Shown here: piece by piece, positions 1 to 11,115 of the stretch
Numbering within the stretch: position 1 is the stretch's first letter
How the letters are laid out: every line of letters starts with the position of its first letter
Source: Gnetum montanum
Taxonomy: Eukaryota; Streptophyta; Gnetopsida; Gnetales; Gnetaceae
Length of the DNA stretch: 64,000 nt
Direction of reading: 5' to 3'
NCBI GenBank assembly: GCA_015680685.1
Contig: MNCI01003547.1
Coordinates: 683,957-747,956, forward strand
Notes under the pieces: model-generated
Database searches by the model: none
Told to the model about the DNA's origin: nothing
What the model saw: only the letters and a program-made list of their open reading frames with translations
Program-made: the position numbers and the translations under genes

Positions 1-454
1 TAAACTGAAAACGAATAAAACTATAATAAATCGAGGTAGAATGTAAACTGTTTTATATTCAAAAAAATGATTACAGAGTGCACCAATTAGAACGCAGTTG
101 TGGATTCATCACAAGGCAGTTGTTTATCCCCGATGGGTGATGATGGGTGCTAGAAGATGCAGGTTTTGGATTGCAGGGAAATGCGGCGTCCAAGTCTAAT
201 GCCCAGCGTACAGAGGTTGATGCCCAGATTTTTCCAAGTCTCATAGATTCTAGTTTCTTGTGTCTATTTGTAAAAATTGCCAACCCTGATCTAGTGAAAA
301 ATTGGGGTTTTTATAAGATCTTGGGCGTTAGATTCGGATCTGGAAGGAGATGAGTGTTTGTGAGGTGAGAAAAATTCAGATCGGGAGACAGGTGGTGCGT
401 TGACCGAGTGCAAGATATGTTACAACTGTACAGCATGTAGCGTATGAGATTGGG
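1..454. other. Unassigned sequence at window start
   Basis: I see no gene or recognisable element here. Short open frames on both strands have no family resemblance and overlap one another. The stretch leads directly into the GTACGCTG-type repeats that start at about 455, so it may be part of the same repeat. Confidence 0.4.
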
Positions 455-529
455 CATCAACCTCAGCGTACAGTCTCAGCATCAACCTTAGTGTACAGGC
501 TCAGCATCAACCTCAGCGTATAGGCTCAG
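455..529. repeat. 25-bp short tandem repeat, about three units
   Basis: Units begin at 455, 480 and 505 and share the pattern catcaacctcagcgtacag with a few substitutions. The array runs straight into the longer 192-bp units and shares the CAGCGTAC word with them, so both probably come from one amplification. Confidence 0.75.
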
Positions 530-990
530 CGTACACCAAAATGTACCCAGCATACACACATGAAAATGCACCATTTCAAGGTCAAAACTTGATTTTCAAG
601 TGCCTGTGATGATGCCCAACAATTACCCTACCTCTAGGAGTCAATTTCGGGTGAGAATCTTGCTCTTTGATGTCTGTTTTGGCCCGTTTTGGTGGTGTAC
701 GCTGGGTTGTACGCTGGTCAGCGTACACCAAAATGTACCCAGCATACACACATGTAAATGCATCATTTAGGGCACAAAACTTGATTTTCAGGTACCTGTG
801 ATGATGTCCAACAATTTCCCTACCTTCGAGAGTTGATTTCAGGTGAAAATCTTGCTCTTTGGTGCCTATTTTGGGCCATTTTTGGTGGTGTACGTTGGGC
901 TGTATGCTGGTCAGCGTACACCAAAATGTACCCAGCGTACACACATGAACATGCATCATTTAGGGCCCAAAATTTGATTTTTAGAAGGCT
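527..990. repeat. 192/193-bp tandem repeat with internal hairpin
   Basis: Two full units (527-718 and 719-911) and a partial third (912 to about 990) begin with cagcgtacaccaaaatgtac. The unit junction is an imperfect palindrome: the words gtacgctg and cagcgtac are reverse complements and so are tgtacgctgggt and acccagcatac. Open frames on both strands here are products of the repetition and I do not call them genes. The larger element that owns this array is not identifiable from the window. Confidence 0.8.
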
Positions 991-1192
991 GAGAGCTACT
1001 AGGGACCTTGGAGAAAGTCTTGGAGGGTCCATACGCTCAATTCTGGCATGTTTTGGCTCATTTTTGCGACCCAAAAATTGCTATACGCTTGCCAGCGTAC
1101 AACCCAGTGTCAACAGAGTATACTTGGTCAAACCCAAGTATTTTGAACCCAAAACATAAAATTCCTGATGCTGGATGCTAATGTAGTCACCT

Positions 1193-1600
1193 GTGGGTCC
1201 TGGGGAACTCTTTCTTGTTCAATTAGATGCTGTTTTTGAGGCTTTCAAGCTTGGTCATGCTGGGGACCAACATGACTTAGCTCAATTTCTGTCTACAAGT
1301 GTTAGCCAAAATTTTTGTGGTGTTTCACAATGCCCTAACAAATGCTTATACGATGGGATCTCCAGGAACTTCATGTTGAGTATGTTGTGCAATATAGTAA
1401 TGCCAGAGATTATTGTCCCACTAAGGCATAATGTCTCAAGGATCGTCAGTTAGAACAATGTTATGAATTTGCAAATGGAGAAGACTTTAATGATTCCCCA
1501 TTCCTGCTATACCAAAAGGATGGTGAGGAACCCTTCTTTAGGGGTTTTTCATTCAGTGAAATTCCTCTCTTTGACTATGATGAAGGAGGTCAAAAATAGA
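1193..1600 (+). pseudogene. Unidentified coding-like stretch 5' of Gypsy-1 gag
   Basis: Two frames look protein-like. From 1193 one frame is open for 86 codons and contains FEAFKLGHAGDQHDLAQF; from about 1340 to 1600 a second frame contains YEFANGEDFNDSPFLLYQ and is acidic, with one or two stops. A frameshift between them would make a single decayed reading frame. It does not match the gag N-terminus of the sister copies, which starts right after the primer site with a different sequence. It could be a captured host fragment, a divergent gag N-terminus or a separate element. I do not recognise the family. Confidence 0.35.
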
Positions 1601-1639
1601 ACTTGCAATCCACAATTCACAATCTTGGTTGTAGTAAGA

Positions 1640-3650
1640 ATGGATCCAATAACAAAGAAGGATCCAGTGAGGCAAGCCAAGGCAGAGATGCAGACAAGAA
1701 ATAAGATCATGATTGTGGTCACAATCACTGAAGAGGGGGTAGCAGAAACTATGATGATACTAGTCCTTCTTCCTCTTCACCTTCATCATCATCCTCTTCT
1801 TCTTCTAGCTTTAATCGCAACTATAGGAGGCAAGAACATGATGGAGGTAACCAAAATGATCAAAGGGACTATCGAGCAAGGCAAGATCAAGGGTGCAGAT
1901 ATTCAAGAGAGGCACATCACCATGAACAAAGGGGTAGTAGAGGGCTCGTAGGCACCATAATCATGGTCTCAATGAGCCTTTGCTTGCTACCCAAAGTATG
2001 CTCAATATCGTAGAGGCAATACGAATTCCAATGAGGCACATGAAGGATAGTTAGATCAAAAGGCTAGACATGAACAATATTTCTTGGTTTGAAGGGGGAT
2101 ATAACTCTACTCCACAGAATCATCTCTAAGCTTTTCAAGATGCATGTGCCTTGTAGAAAATAGAGAATGAGTCGCAAAAACTTAAGTTATTTCCAAGGAC
2201 ACTCATCAAAGAAGCAAAGAACTAGTACTAGTCCTTAGAGCCAAAATCTTTTAGACAATGGAGTACCATGCTTGAATTATTTAATGATAAATATCAAACA
2301 TACTCTAGAGTGTCCAACTTGAGAAGGAAAGTCCAAGGGTGGAAACAACGAACACACAAAGCCTTGGATGCCGCTATTGGCTGATACTATTCCTTAATGC
2401 ACAAATGTCCTAGCCATGGTTATTCTCAACTAGATCAACTTCATCACATTGTAGATAGGCTTCGATTAGAAATGAGGAGAACCCTTGGTGTCTATGCCCA
2501 GTGGTGACTATTAGAATTAACTGCCCGTCAAATACAAAGTCTAATCAAGCAAGTAACTAAAGTGGAGGATGAATTAAGAAAAAGAGAAAGTGCAAAAGAA
2601 TATAACCATGATCCTTCCATTCGTAAGAGGGAGGTTTGATTTTGTGATAGTGAGGAAGAATCCATACCTGATGAGGTGGTGAATAGGAAAACATTGCCAC
2701 TCCAAAAATTTTAATCTAAAATTATGACCAAGGTTGATCAATTATGGGACTCCATGGATAGCAGATTTCAAGCTATCCTAAAAATTGCTGAAGAGTCCAA
2801 AAAACAAGGTAATGATTGTAAGCATAGGAGGCATAAGAAAGTTGAACGTGACTATCAAAAAGGCAAGGATAAGATTGTTGTAATAGAAGAAGTTGTGAAA
2901 AGTGAATCAAATGATAATGGTGGATGTGACATTTGCTAGTATGAACATCCTAAGGGATGTTTCCCCATAGTGTCACATTTATAGGAATTTGGGGTGTATG
3001 CTTTGAATCCACAACTAACACAAAGGCAAACATCTAGAAGATTACCTTATCCTCAAGGTAATTTTAGGAAGTTCCACCAACAATAACAATATTATCCAAC
3101 ACATCGAAATCATATGAGCAATATCAACATTGGCAACAACCATAATCATGGGCGCTAGCACCACCAAGGCAATAATATCCATACATACAACCTAATCCAT
3201 ATGGGTACTATGTTCAGCAACCCCTATCTCCATGTGACTTTTCCAGTTATATTTCTACTTTTCAATCTCACTACCATCCTTTTGATTATTATCAAACTCA
3301 TTCTCTGCATGAAAGAAGGTATGCCACCTTTTATCCTTATCCCTTCCTAACCCTACACATGTTCTTCCTCTAGCCGCATAGCTACTACCTACTCCACCTA
3401 TGTAGGGTGAACTACCAGCTCAACTGCAACAACACAATGCTACTAGGGTTATTAATCTACAACCAGTTCATCAATCAAGTGGGTCAAATACTCAATCAAA
3501 GAAAAGACCTTTCTTTCGACACTACAATCCATGTAAGCCCTCAAATACACATGATGTTAACAACCCTATCCCTCCATCTTCCTCTATATCAAATTCTTGT
3601 CCCCTTCAAATCAAACACTGCATAAGATCCATATCGTGATGCTTACTAAC
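1640..3650 (+). pseudogene. Gypsy-1 gag remnant
   Basis: Frame-broken gag with the same landmarks as the sister copies: a serine run (about 1755-1810), the block around LFPRTLIKEA, the capsid-type block NDKYQTYSRVSNLRRKVQ with following HKCPSHGYSQLDQLHHIV, the charged stretch LRKRESAKEYNHDPS, the repeat-unit-like TKVDQLWDSMDSRF, and a zinc-knuckle-like motif at 2925-2963. In that motif the first two cysteines and the histidine remain (C-x2-C-x3-H) but the last cysteine reads phenylalanine, and a stop follows the second cysteine. A glutamine- and tyrosine-rich tail follows to about 3350. Gag would package element RNA into cytoplasmic particles. Confidence 0.8.
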
Positions 3651-3659
3651 ATTATATCT

Positions 3660-4148
3660 AATTGGATTTGTGCTAGAAACCTTCCTGAGAAATTAGTCAA
3701 TCTTAGAAGTTCTCTTATTTATTTGTAGATGGCTGGGAATGAATCGTGCAAAGCTCTTCTTGACTTAGGTTCTGGTGTTAATTTAATTTCTCATGAGATG
3801 TACACTGCATGGAACCTACCTCCTCTCAAGAAGAGCAATATAAAATTAGAATTGGAAAACCAGTCCATCACTATTCCATTGGGACTATTGAAAGACATTT
3901 TGATCACTGTCTGTGGGTGGTCTTATCTTGCTGATTTCCTAGTAATCAAAGTGGAGAACTACAAAGGGGACTTTCCAATCATCATGGGAATGGCACGACT
4001 TAGCACCATTGATGTAAGAATGGACATTAGACATCTTTCCCTAGAAATATCCAAAGAAACTGCATTCAGAAAGATTGAGAGAAGTGAGCTCCATGTAGCA
4101 CATACAATGATACATGGTATAATTGTGTGCAGAAACTCTGGGCCATGA
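3660..4148 (+). pseudogene. Gypsy-1 retropepsin-like protease remnant
   Basis: A 139-codon open stretch (3729-4148) carries the aspartic protease core. The active-site triplet reads D-L-G in LLDLGSGVNLIS where the family expects D-S/T-G, and the second-half block FPIIMGMARLSTID matches the hydrophobic-G-R motif region. Sister copies show the same order (N-S-G in Gypsy-4, D-S-S in Gypsy-2), so each copy has a different lesion at the catalytic loop. The role would be cleavage of the gag-pol polyprotein. Confidence 0.8.
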
Positions 4149-4639
4149 AATAAACATCTATCTCTACATGCAAGTAGTGTGCACCAAAAGTATAAATTCA
4201 AAGGTATCCATATGTAGCAACCATAAAATAGGAGGGCACCGAATGGCTGACTACTAATTCTAAGAGTAGCACACTTTGCATGGAACCAAGTGAGAGCCTG
4301 ACATGCACATATGTCACAAGCATGGATAAACTAGAGCAAGTTCATTACCAACTCTCTAATGATGAAAATGATGATACTTATTGGAGAGACTTGGACATTC
4401 CTAAAAATTTCAAGCAATAGCCCCTTGACCTAAAAATGCTACCAATCAGAATGGAATATGTATTTTTTAAAAATGGGAAGCTAGTCATAATTAATGCAAA
4501 TCTTACTCTAGAGCAAAAAAAGATGTTGTTTAATGTGGTTAAAAAATGGTTAGCAACTTTTGCTTGGTTATATATTAAACTCATAGGGATTGATCCTAGG
4601 ATATGCTAGCATTATATCTACACTAATCTGACCATGAAG

Positions 4640-5520
4640 CCAAAGAGATACCTACAGAGTTGATTGAACCCCAAACTAAAGCAAGTTGTCAAAGAGGAAA
4701 TCCAACAACTCCTCGAGATGGGGTTCATTTATTCCATTGCGAATAGTGAGTGGGTTAGTCCACTCATGATTGTGCCAAAGAAATGTGGCAAGTGGTAGGT
4801 CTACATCAATTTTTGACTACTAAATATGGCAACATTCAAGGACCATTTTTTGTTGCCATTTGTTGATCAAGTGTTAGACACAATATCTAGGCATTACTAC
4901 TATAATTTTCTAAATAAATATAGTGGCTATAACCAAATTCAAATTACACTGGAGGACTAAGCGAAGGCAACATTCACAAGTCCTTGGGGAACTTTTGCAT
5001 ATCATAAGATGCCATTTGATCTATCAATGCTCCTACTACATTCCAATGCCTGGTTCTGAGCATTTTTCAATAGAAAATTGGAAGTGGTGTGGAAGTCTTC
5101 ATGGATGACTTCTCCACTTATGAAGCTACATTTGAGTAAGCCCTAGACTGCATTGAGCAAGTTCTAAAATGATGTGTTGGAACCAACTTGTGGCTCAATT
5201 GGCAAAAAGGTCACCTACTGGTCTAGGAATGCATTGTATTAGGGCACAGAATATCACAAGTAGGAATTGAGGTAGATCCTAAGAAAATAAGGGTCATCCA
5301 AGGAATAACCCGCCAACCAAAAATTGTCAAAAATGTTCAATCATTCCTTGGAAATACTAGCTACTACCGGTGATTCATAGAGAATTTCTCTAAGATCGCA
5401 AGGTCGTTGGCGAAGCTAACAAAGAAAGATGCTCTATTTGTCTGTACCACGAAATGTGAAAAAGCATTCCAACAGCTGAAAGAGAAACTTGTAGAAACTC
5501 CAATCCTGCAAGCATCCAAC
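4640..5520 (+). pseudogene. Gypsy-1 reverse transcriptase remnant
   Basis: The fingers region reads WVSPLMIVPKK, the palm contains YSGYNQIQITLED, and the catalytic block V-F-M-D-D-F lies at about 5095-5112, as in Athila-type RTs. The thumb and connection contain FLGNTSYY and KCEKAFQQLKEKLVETPI. Several frameshifts and stops break it. The enzyme would copy element RNA into cDNA from the tRNA primer. Confidence 0.85.
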
Positions 5521-5890
5521 TAGTCCAAATCATTTCATGTCATGATAGATGCATCAAATTATGCCTTGGGGGTTGTGCTTACATAGATGAACAACAAGAT
5601 ATGTCCATACTATATCCACTGTGCTAGTCAAAGCATTGTGGGTGCATAACTGAGCTACACCACTAACAAAAAAGAATTGATGGTAGTGGTGTTTACTCTA
5701 GAGAATTTTAGGCATTATGTGTTTGGATACAAGGTGTTTGTGCACACGAACCACAATGCCATTTGCTTCCTAATGAACAAACCAACGGTGAGCCCTTGTG
5801 TCATATGGTGGTTGGTGATCTTGCAAGAATTCAATTTGATGATGGTAGATTGAAAGGACATTGAGAATGTGGTTGTTGATCATTTGTCTT
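5520..5890 (+). pseudogene. Gypsy-1 RNase H remnant
   Basis: The first catalytic aspartate lies in IDASNYALGVVL (about 5545-5580), followed by KKELMVVVFTLENFRHY and VFVHTNHNAI, where the second has N in place of the usual catalytic D. It abuts the RT without a gap, as in all Ty3/gypsy pol proteins. Its function would be removal of RNA from the RNA-DNA hybrid. Stops make it inactive. Confidence 0.8.
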
Positions 5891-6089
5891 GGTTGCAATG
5901 GAACAACAAAAAGGAAGAAAATCCACTATCTGATATGTTTCCTGATGAACTCCTCTTTGCTGGGGCTATAACTGAACAATTGCCCAATGAGCCTAAATGG
6001 TATGATGGCATGCTCACCTATCTTCTTACCCAAGAGATGCCACAAGGATTGGACCACTGAAAGAAATAGCAGTTTCTTCACTAGGTAAA

Positions 6090-7230
6090 ACACTTCATGG
6101 AGATCAACGGATACCTCTACAAGGTGTACGTCAATGGCTTGGTTCATCGGTGTGTCTGTGGTGTTGATCAACTACACGTTCTCCAAGATGCTCATGAAGG
6201 TCCTTGTAAAGGACACTATGTTGAGAGATGCACAGCCATTAAAATCCTAATGGCAAGGTACTATTGGCCAATAATCTTTAGGGATGCTCACCATTACGTC
6301 TGCTCTTGTGAATGATGCCAACAAGATGGTGGAATGATTACTCGAATGGAGGAACCTCAACAATGAATTGAACCACTGGAACCCTTTAACATCTAGGGCA
6401 TTGATTTCATGGGTCCCATCATGCCCATGTCAAATGAAAAGGCATACATCATAGTTGCTATTGACTATTATATGAAATGGGCAGAATAGCAGCCATCATC
6501 GACTATACATCTTCTACTACTGCTTAGTTTGTATAGCAAAATGTTGTAAACATGTTTGGTATGCCATGTGCATTAATTTTTGATAATGAAACTCACTTTA
6601 CAAGCACAACTTTTTAAAAACTCATGTAACACTTAGGGGTTGAACATAAACTCACAACACCCTACCAACCCCAAGCTAATGGTCAAGCTAAGGTTACTAA
6701 TAGGGAAATCACAAGAATTATAACAAGAACTGTTACCAAAAATAGAAAAGACTAGAGCACAAAACTCAATGATGTCCTTTGGGCCTACCACTTAACATGG
6801 AAACTTCTTATAGGCTATTCTCCCTATGAGATTGTGTATGGAAAATTACCAAAACTTCCTATTCACTATGAGCTCCATACACTTCCAACACCTTGTGACC
6901 TCAACCTTGACTTGAGCCTAGCACAAAAAGAAAGACTAATGAATCTCAACCTGCTAGACGAAAATTGATTGGTGGCCTTATCATTTAACAAGTTGCACAA
7001 GGCCTACAACAAAAGTACCATGACCTTAAAATCAACAAAGTCAAATTTCAATTGGGAGATAAGGTTCTCTATTGGAATCACACACATGTACCTCAACAAA
7101 CTAAGTTCCAAACATTGTGGAAAGGACCTTACATCATTTATAAAACTTTTCCTTATGGGGCCATGATGATTTACAAACCTAAGAGCCCAAACAAGGAATA
7201 GCTAGTTAACATCCAACAAATCAAACCTTT
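6090..7230 (+). pseudogene. Gypsy-1 integrase remnant
   Basis: The N-terminal zinc-binding region (about 6150-6330) has two histidines in DAHEGPCKGHY and a C-x3-C pair in CSCE*CQ. The DDE core is visible as AIDYYMKWAE (about 6457), FDNETHF (about 6580) and VTNREITR (about 6695). Then come LNDVLWAY and YSPYEIVYGK and a short C-terminal tail without a chromodomain. It would insert cDNA into host DNA. Stops and at least two frameshifts are present. Confidence 0.85.
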
Positions 7231-7312
7231 CCATGAGCATAAGCTAGCAAATACAACAAACACCTCATCGAATGAATAACCACACTCCATATTTTGAATC
7301 TCTTCATTTCAA

Positions 7313-7332
7313 CTTAGTCATGGAGGAGATGG
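7313..7332 (+). other. Internal polypurine-like tract of Gypsy-1
   Basis: The tract reads cttagtcatggaggagatgg, immediately after pol. The same word stands at the matching place in Gypsy-3 (19724-19739) and Gypsy-4 (61741-61759, minus), and a shorter version borders the 3' LTR in each copy. It may be a second plus-strand priming site or the ancestral end of the coding region. Confidence 0.55.
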
Positions 7333-9232
7333 CCATCCATGCTAATCATATAAGTGGCTCCTCAATTTTTTATCTTTTTGTTTTACACATTCTTTATTTT
7401 ACATCTTCTTGTTTTCATGTTATTAATCTTTTCTAATTCTTGTTTTACATCATCGTTAGTACATTTTCTATTTCTTGAATATTTTACACTTTCTTTTATA
7501 TATATTTTTTATTTTATTTTGGTGTAATTTTCTAACTTTTTGTTAATAAGTGCCAAGTACAGTGGTAATGCGTTGCTTGATGGTGGTATGTACTATTTTG
7601 TTATTTGATTGTTGGTGTCTAGATTTTGGCTTTGAATTTTGTTACAAATGATTAGGACATGGTTTCTTTTTCATGCAACAGGCAGTGAGTCCATAACATC
7701 CACCCATCCACAAACTCCAGGATTTTCCTTGTTTTGAAAATGTGTAGTCCCTTTTTCATTAATAAAACCTTAACAAATTTGTGACTTCGATAGTTTCTAG
7801 AATTGGAAAGGATTCAAAGGTTTGAATAGGGTGTGACTTCAAGGGAATTCGGTATTCTTTGTGCTATTTTGTTTGCCTAAGCACATGTGGGTATTCATGG
7901 ATTTCTTACCATTCCATGTTGACCAATAAAAGAAAGTTGAATATGTTTTTGCATGGTGTGGTTCTCATAAAAAAAAATTAGAAAAAACATTATGGGAATT
8001 CAAAGCACATCCCTTAGATGAAATAAACAGGCTACAAGCATTGGTTAAGGGACTAGAAAGACATGTTACCCATGCCTGAAGGTCCCCTCTAACTAAGGCC
8101 CTTCCTTACTTCCTACTTCTATTTTCTTTTTTTATCAGGAGTAGTAGTTGTTCTGTGGATGCACTCTTGTGTGTTAGGGGGATAGACTGGTCTTAGAATA
8201 GTGATGCAAAGTCACTGAACAAGGTTGGTTTTGGTCTAGACTAATGATGAATCTTCTCAAGTCATTTAACCATGAAATTCACAAGGGACTTCATGTGACC
8301 TTAATCAGAAACTCCATTTCCCTCTCTCTCATCCATCTATGCTTTCCATGTCTCACCTCACTGCTAGTTTCATGTTCTTGTTCGATGTCTTGGTTTGATG
8401 TGTTGAAATTCTTAAGTAGTTTCTACTTAACCTTCCATAACCATTAATCATCCATGAAGCCCATAAACTCTTTGGTTTGAAGATATGTAAGGACATAAAA
8501 GGCTTGTGCCTACTTTGGGAAGGACCCATTTGCATATCGTTTGATTCGATTAGTTAAGTTCTTTACCCTTAAACAATCTTATAATCAAATCCTATTGTTT
8601 ACCTCATTAATGGCATCCAATTGTGCACATCTTCACAACATTTTTCAATGAACTTTCCTTTTTATTGTTGTCAATTCTTACACCCTTTTCAAATATTTTT
8701 TTATGTAGAACTTTTTCAATTTTAATGGACTCCTTATCTATTTTACCCTATCTGTCAACCTTCTCGCTAACACTCCTAAAGGAATCAATCTACCACAATC
8801 ACAACCTAGTCAAGTGTAACCACCAACGAAACAAGGCATTTAACAACTATGTCTTACATAATGCATACTAATTCACGATTTTCTTATGATTGCAGTGGGA
8901 AGCATGGATTGGAAGTGGGACTATTTTCACCAAGGATAACGTGGCAATACAACACAACAAGGACCATTCATAATCATTGGCACTTCTCTCTTGCTCTTTA
9001 GCCTCCAAGAGGGTGGGTGTTAGTTCTACCTAAGGTGTTCACTTCTCTTATCATGAACACCCAATTTTGTAAAAGATTGTAACTCCATACAGTTGGGCAC
9101 TTAGAGTCTATTTGTTCCATCTAAGTCAATTTGTATGTCAACCAATAATCCCATGTCTTCCCAATATTTTGTAAGGAACTTGTTCCTCCTCTTCTTCACT
9201 TGAAGACAAGCTTTCATTCAGTTGTGAGGGTA
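7333..9232 (+). other. Conserved 3' non-coding segment of Gypsy-1
   Basis: About 1.9 kb between pol and the 3' LTR with no credible gene. Landmarks recur in the same order in Gypsy-3 and Gypsy-4: a T-rich zone with ttttacat words, a block near 7950 (gcatggtgtggttctcat), gggactagaaagacatgtt near 8050, ctaactaaggcccttcc near 8090 and gggaaggacccatttgcat near 8520. Athila-type elements often hold an env-like frame here, but I see none that is coherent. Confidence 0.65.
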
Positions 9233-10086
9233 TGATGAGTTATATTCTAACACACTTCGATATCAAAGTTGTAACATCATATACCCGATGTTGGAACCTA
9301 GGACATGATGTCAAATATTTGATATCATTAGGTATACACTGACCTATAAATATAGTGCTTGGGCTCACAATTTTTAGATAGTTTTTCATAGTTTCACATA
9401 GAGTAGTGAAGCTCTTGTAGTTTGTTTTCTCCAGAGTTAGAATTTTTTCTGAGTGGCCACAATAGGAGTCTAAGTATGTACGGATCTTTGTTCAAACACT
9501 GATGTACCTGAGTGTAGCAGTGTGATGAGAATAAAAACAAACCCTTTTGATAATCCTTGCAACACTAAGAATAGATTAAGGTTTCCTTTAATGCACTTTA
9601 CTTTCATGCACTTTACTTTAATGCATTTAAATTAAGCAATTAATTTCTAGTTGTTAATGAACACAAGAACGACCACTTCGAGCATACATATAGCGTTTGG
9701 TAACCAAGTAATCTTTAACATTTGGTAGCCCAACAATGCTATATGTGTTCAAGATGTGTCCAGAAAAGTGGGATGGGTACTTGTGTTAGGCTAGCTAACT
9801 AGTGAATGAATTAGATCTTAAGTTACTCTACCTTTCATTCTTGTTGTAGGTGACTAAACTTATAAAACATAAAATGAGAAAAATCATGTACCTTAATTAC
9901 ACTTAAACCATACCCTTGAGCTCCACAAGTTTAGTTGGGAAGACAACGAACATTCTCAATGCCCATTTCACTTCCTAGAGGAACTAGTGCACTGGAGAAC
10001 TATAGGTCCATAGAATTCACCCAGATTACACGTGAACACCTTAGTGATTTATATGGTTAGGCATAGGGGTACCTTGCCACTCATCA
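9233..10086 (+). repeat. 3' LTR of Gypsy-1 (854 bp)
   Basis: Starts TGATGAG and ends CTCATCA, a perfect 7-bp terminal inverted repeat. GATATC-type palindromes (near 9261 and 9321) precede a TATA box (CTATAAATA, about 9344-9352). The U5 end (ggggtaccttgccactcatca) matches the other LTRs of the family. A short purine tract (gtgaggg) ends just before the LTR. Confidence 0.85.
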
Positions 10087-10318
10087 GTAATGCAAGAAAT
10101 TTTTTAGGCCTGTGTGGCCTCATGCTCATCTTCCTTGAAAATTTCCAAGGACAAGTCTCTCATTCGTTACTTAGCATCCATTGTGCGAAGCCATGCTCTT
10201 CCTATAATGATAGGAAAGTCACTATTATTATTCTTCACATTAATCATCAAAAAATCTACTAAATAAGAACACGCATTGATAGTGATCATCACATATTCTA
10301 TCTACCCCAAAGGACTAA
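10087..10318 (-). pseudogene. Gypsy-2 protease, C-terminal half
   Basis: On the minus strand the frame reads SPLG, then YLVDFLMINVKNNNSDFPII, then GRAWLRTMDA and DLSLEIFKED, aligning with the second half of the Gypsy-1 and Gypsy-4 proteases. It continues the sequence that stops at 11116, on the other side of the solo LTR, and is cut by the Gypsy-1 LTR at 10086. Confidence 0.75.
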
Positions 10319-11115
10319 TGATGAGCAACGAGTATACCCTACGCCTAACCATACAAATCACTAGTGTTCACTTAGCGATTCAGTTGAATTCCATAGACTT
10401 TAGGTTTCTAAGTACACTAGTTCTAGGACGTGAATCTAACCATTGCAATCATTGTCTTCTCAATTCCACTTGTGAAGTGCAAATGTATGGTTAAGTGTAA
10501 ATGTGGCATATGATTTTTATCATTTTATCGTACATGATTTAAGTCACCTAAGTGCTAGAAATAAGGTGATAAATGTTTAATTAATGTAAGAACTAGCTAA
10601 TACTTAACTGATCCTAACATAAGCATTTGTTTCCACCTTCTGTACACATCTTGAACACGTTATAGCACCACTGGGTTACCAAACGTTAAGCATCATTGGG
10701 ATTACCAAGAGTTAAACATATGCTCAAAGTGTTCATACTTATGTTCATTGTTTAATTAGTATTAATTACTTAGTTAAAATTCACTAAAGTAAAGTGCTTG
10801 AATGATAAATGCATAAGGAAACAATTAATCTATTCCAAGTGCTACAAGGTTTGATTAGAAAAGCTCTTCTTTATTGTAATTTACAGTGAAGTGCTCATGG
10901 ACATGAGTACTCGAATAAAGATCTATACACTCTTTGACTCCTACTATGGGCACTCAAAAAATATTCTAACTTTTAGAAGGAAAAAATGCAAGAGCTTCAC
11001 TACAACTAAGGAAAGATTGCCATCAATGTCGTGAGTAGGTGCACATTTATAGGCAAAAACAATGTGCCACATCAACGAGATCCCATCGATGCGACCCGAC
11101 TATCATGACTCATCA
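10319..11115 (-). repeat. Solo LTR nested in the Gypsy-2 protease (797 bp)
   Basis: Plus-strand ends are TGATGAG at 10319 and CTCATCA at 11115. The orientation is minus, because the TATA box (CTATAAATG on the minus strand, near 11045-11053) lies close to the right end. Flanks are actaa on the left and actac on the right, a 5-bp target duplication with one change. The protease frame resumes across it, so it is a clean insertion reduced to one LTR. Confidence 0.85.

Larger units (their letters stand above)
1193..10086 (+). mobile_element. Gypsy-1: Ty3/gypsy LTR retrotransposon, Athila/Tat-like, 3' end complete
   Basis: Domain order is gag, protease, RT, RNase H, integrase, then a long non-coding segment and a 3' LTR (9233-10086), on the plus strand. 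No chromodomain follows the integrase. The RT entry block (LNPKLKQVVKEEIQQLLEMG) and the integrase C-terminal core (TTPYQPQANGQAKVTNRE) are closest to the Athila/Tat group of plant gypsy elements. All domains carry many stops and frameshifts, so it is dead. The 5' LTR is not in the window, and the sequence just upstream of gag is unrelated, so its left limit is uncertain. The LTR ends abruptly against minus-strand protease sequence of Gypsy-2, so Gypsy-1 inserted into that older copy. Confidence 0.85.

Noticed and set aside
455-990. CRISPR-like regular repeats
   Set aside because: Repeats are long, imperfect and contiguous with no unique spacers, in a plant nuclear context.
582-1159. Open frames of up to 125 codons on both strands
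   Set aside because: They repeat with the 192-bp tandem units and have no family resemblance.
1463-1951. 162-codon plus-strand frame
   Set aside because: The gag-like serine run and charged blocks lie in another frame; this one is a shadow.
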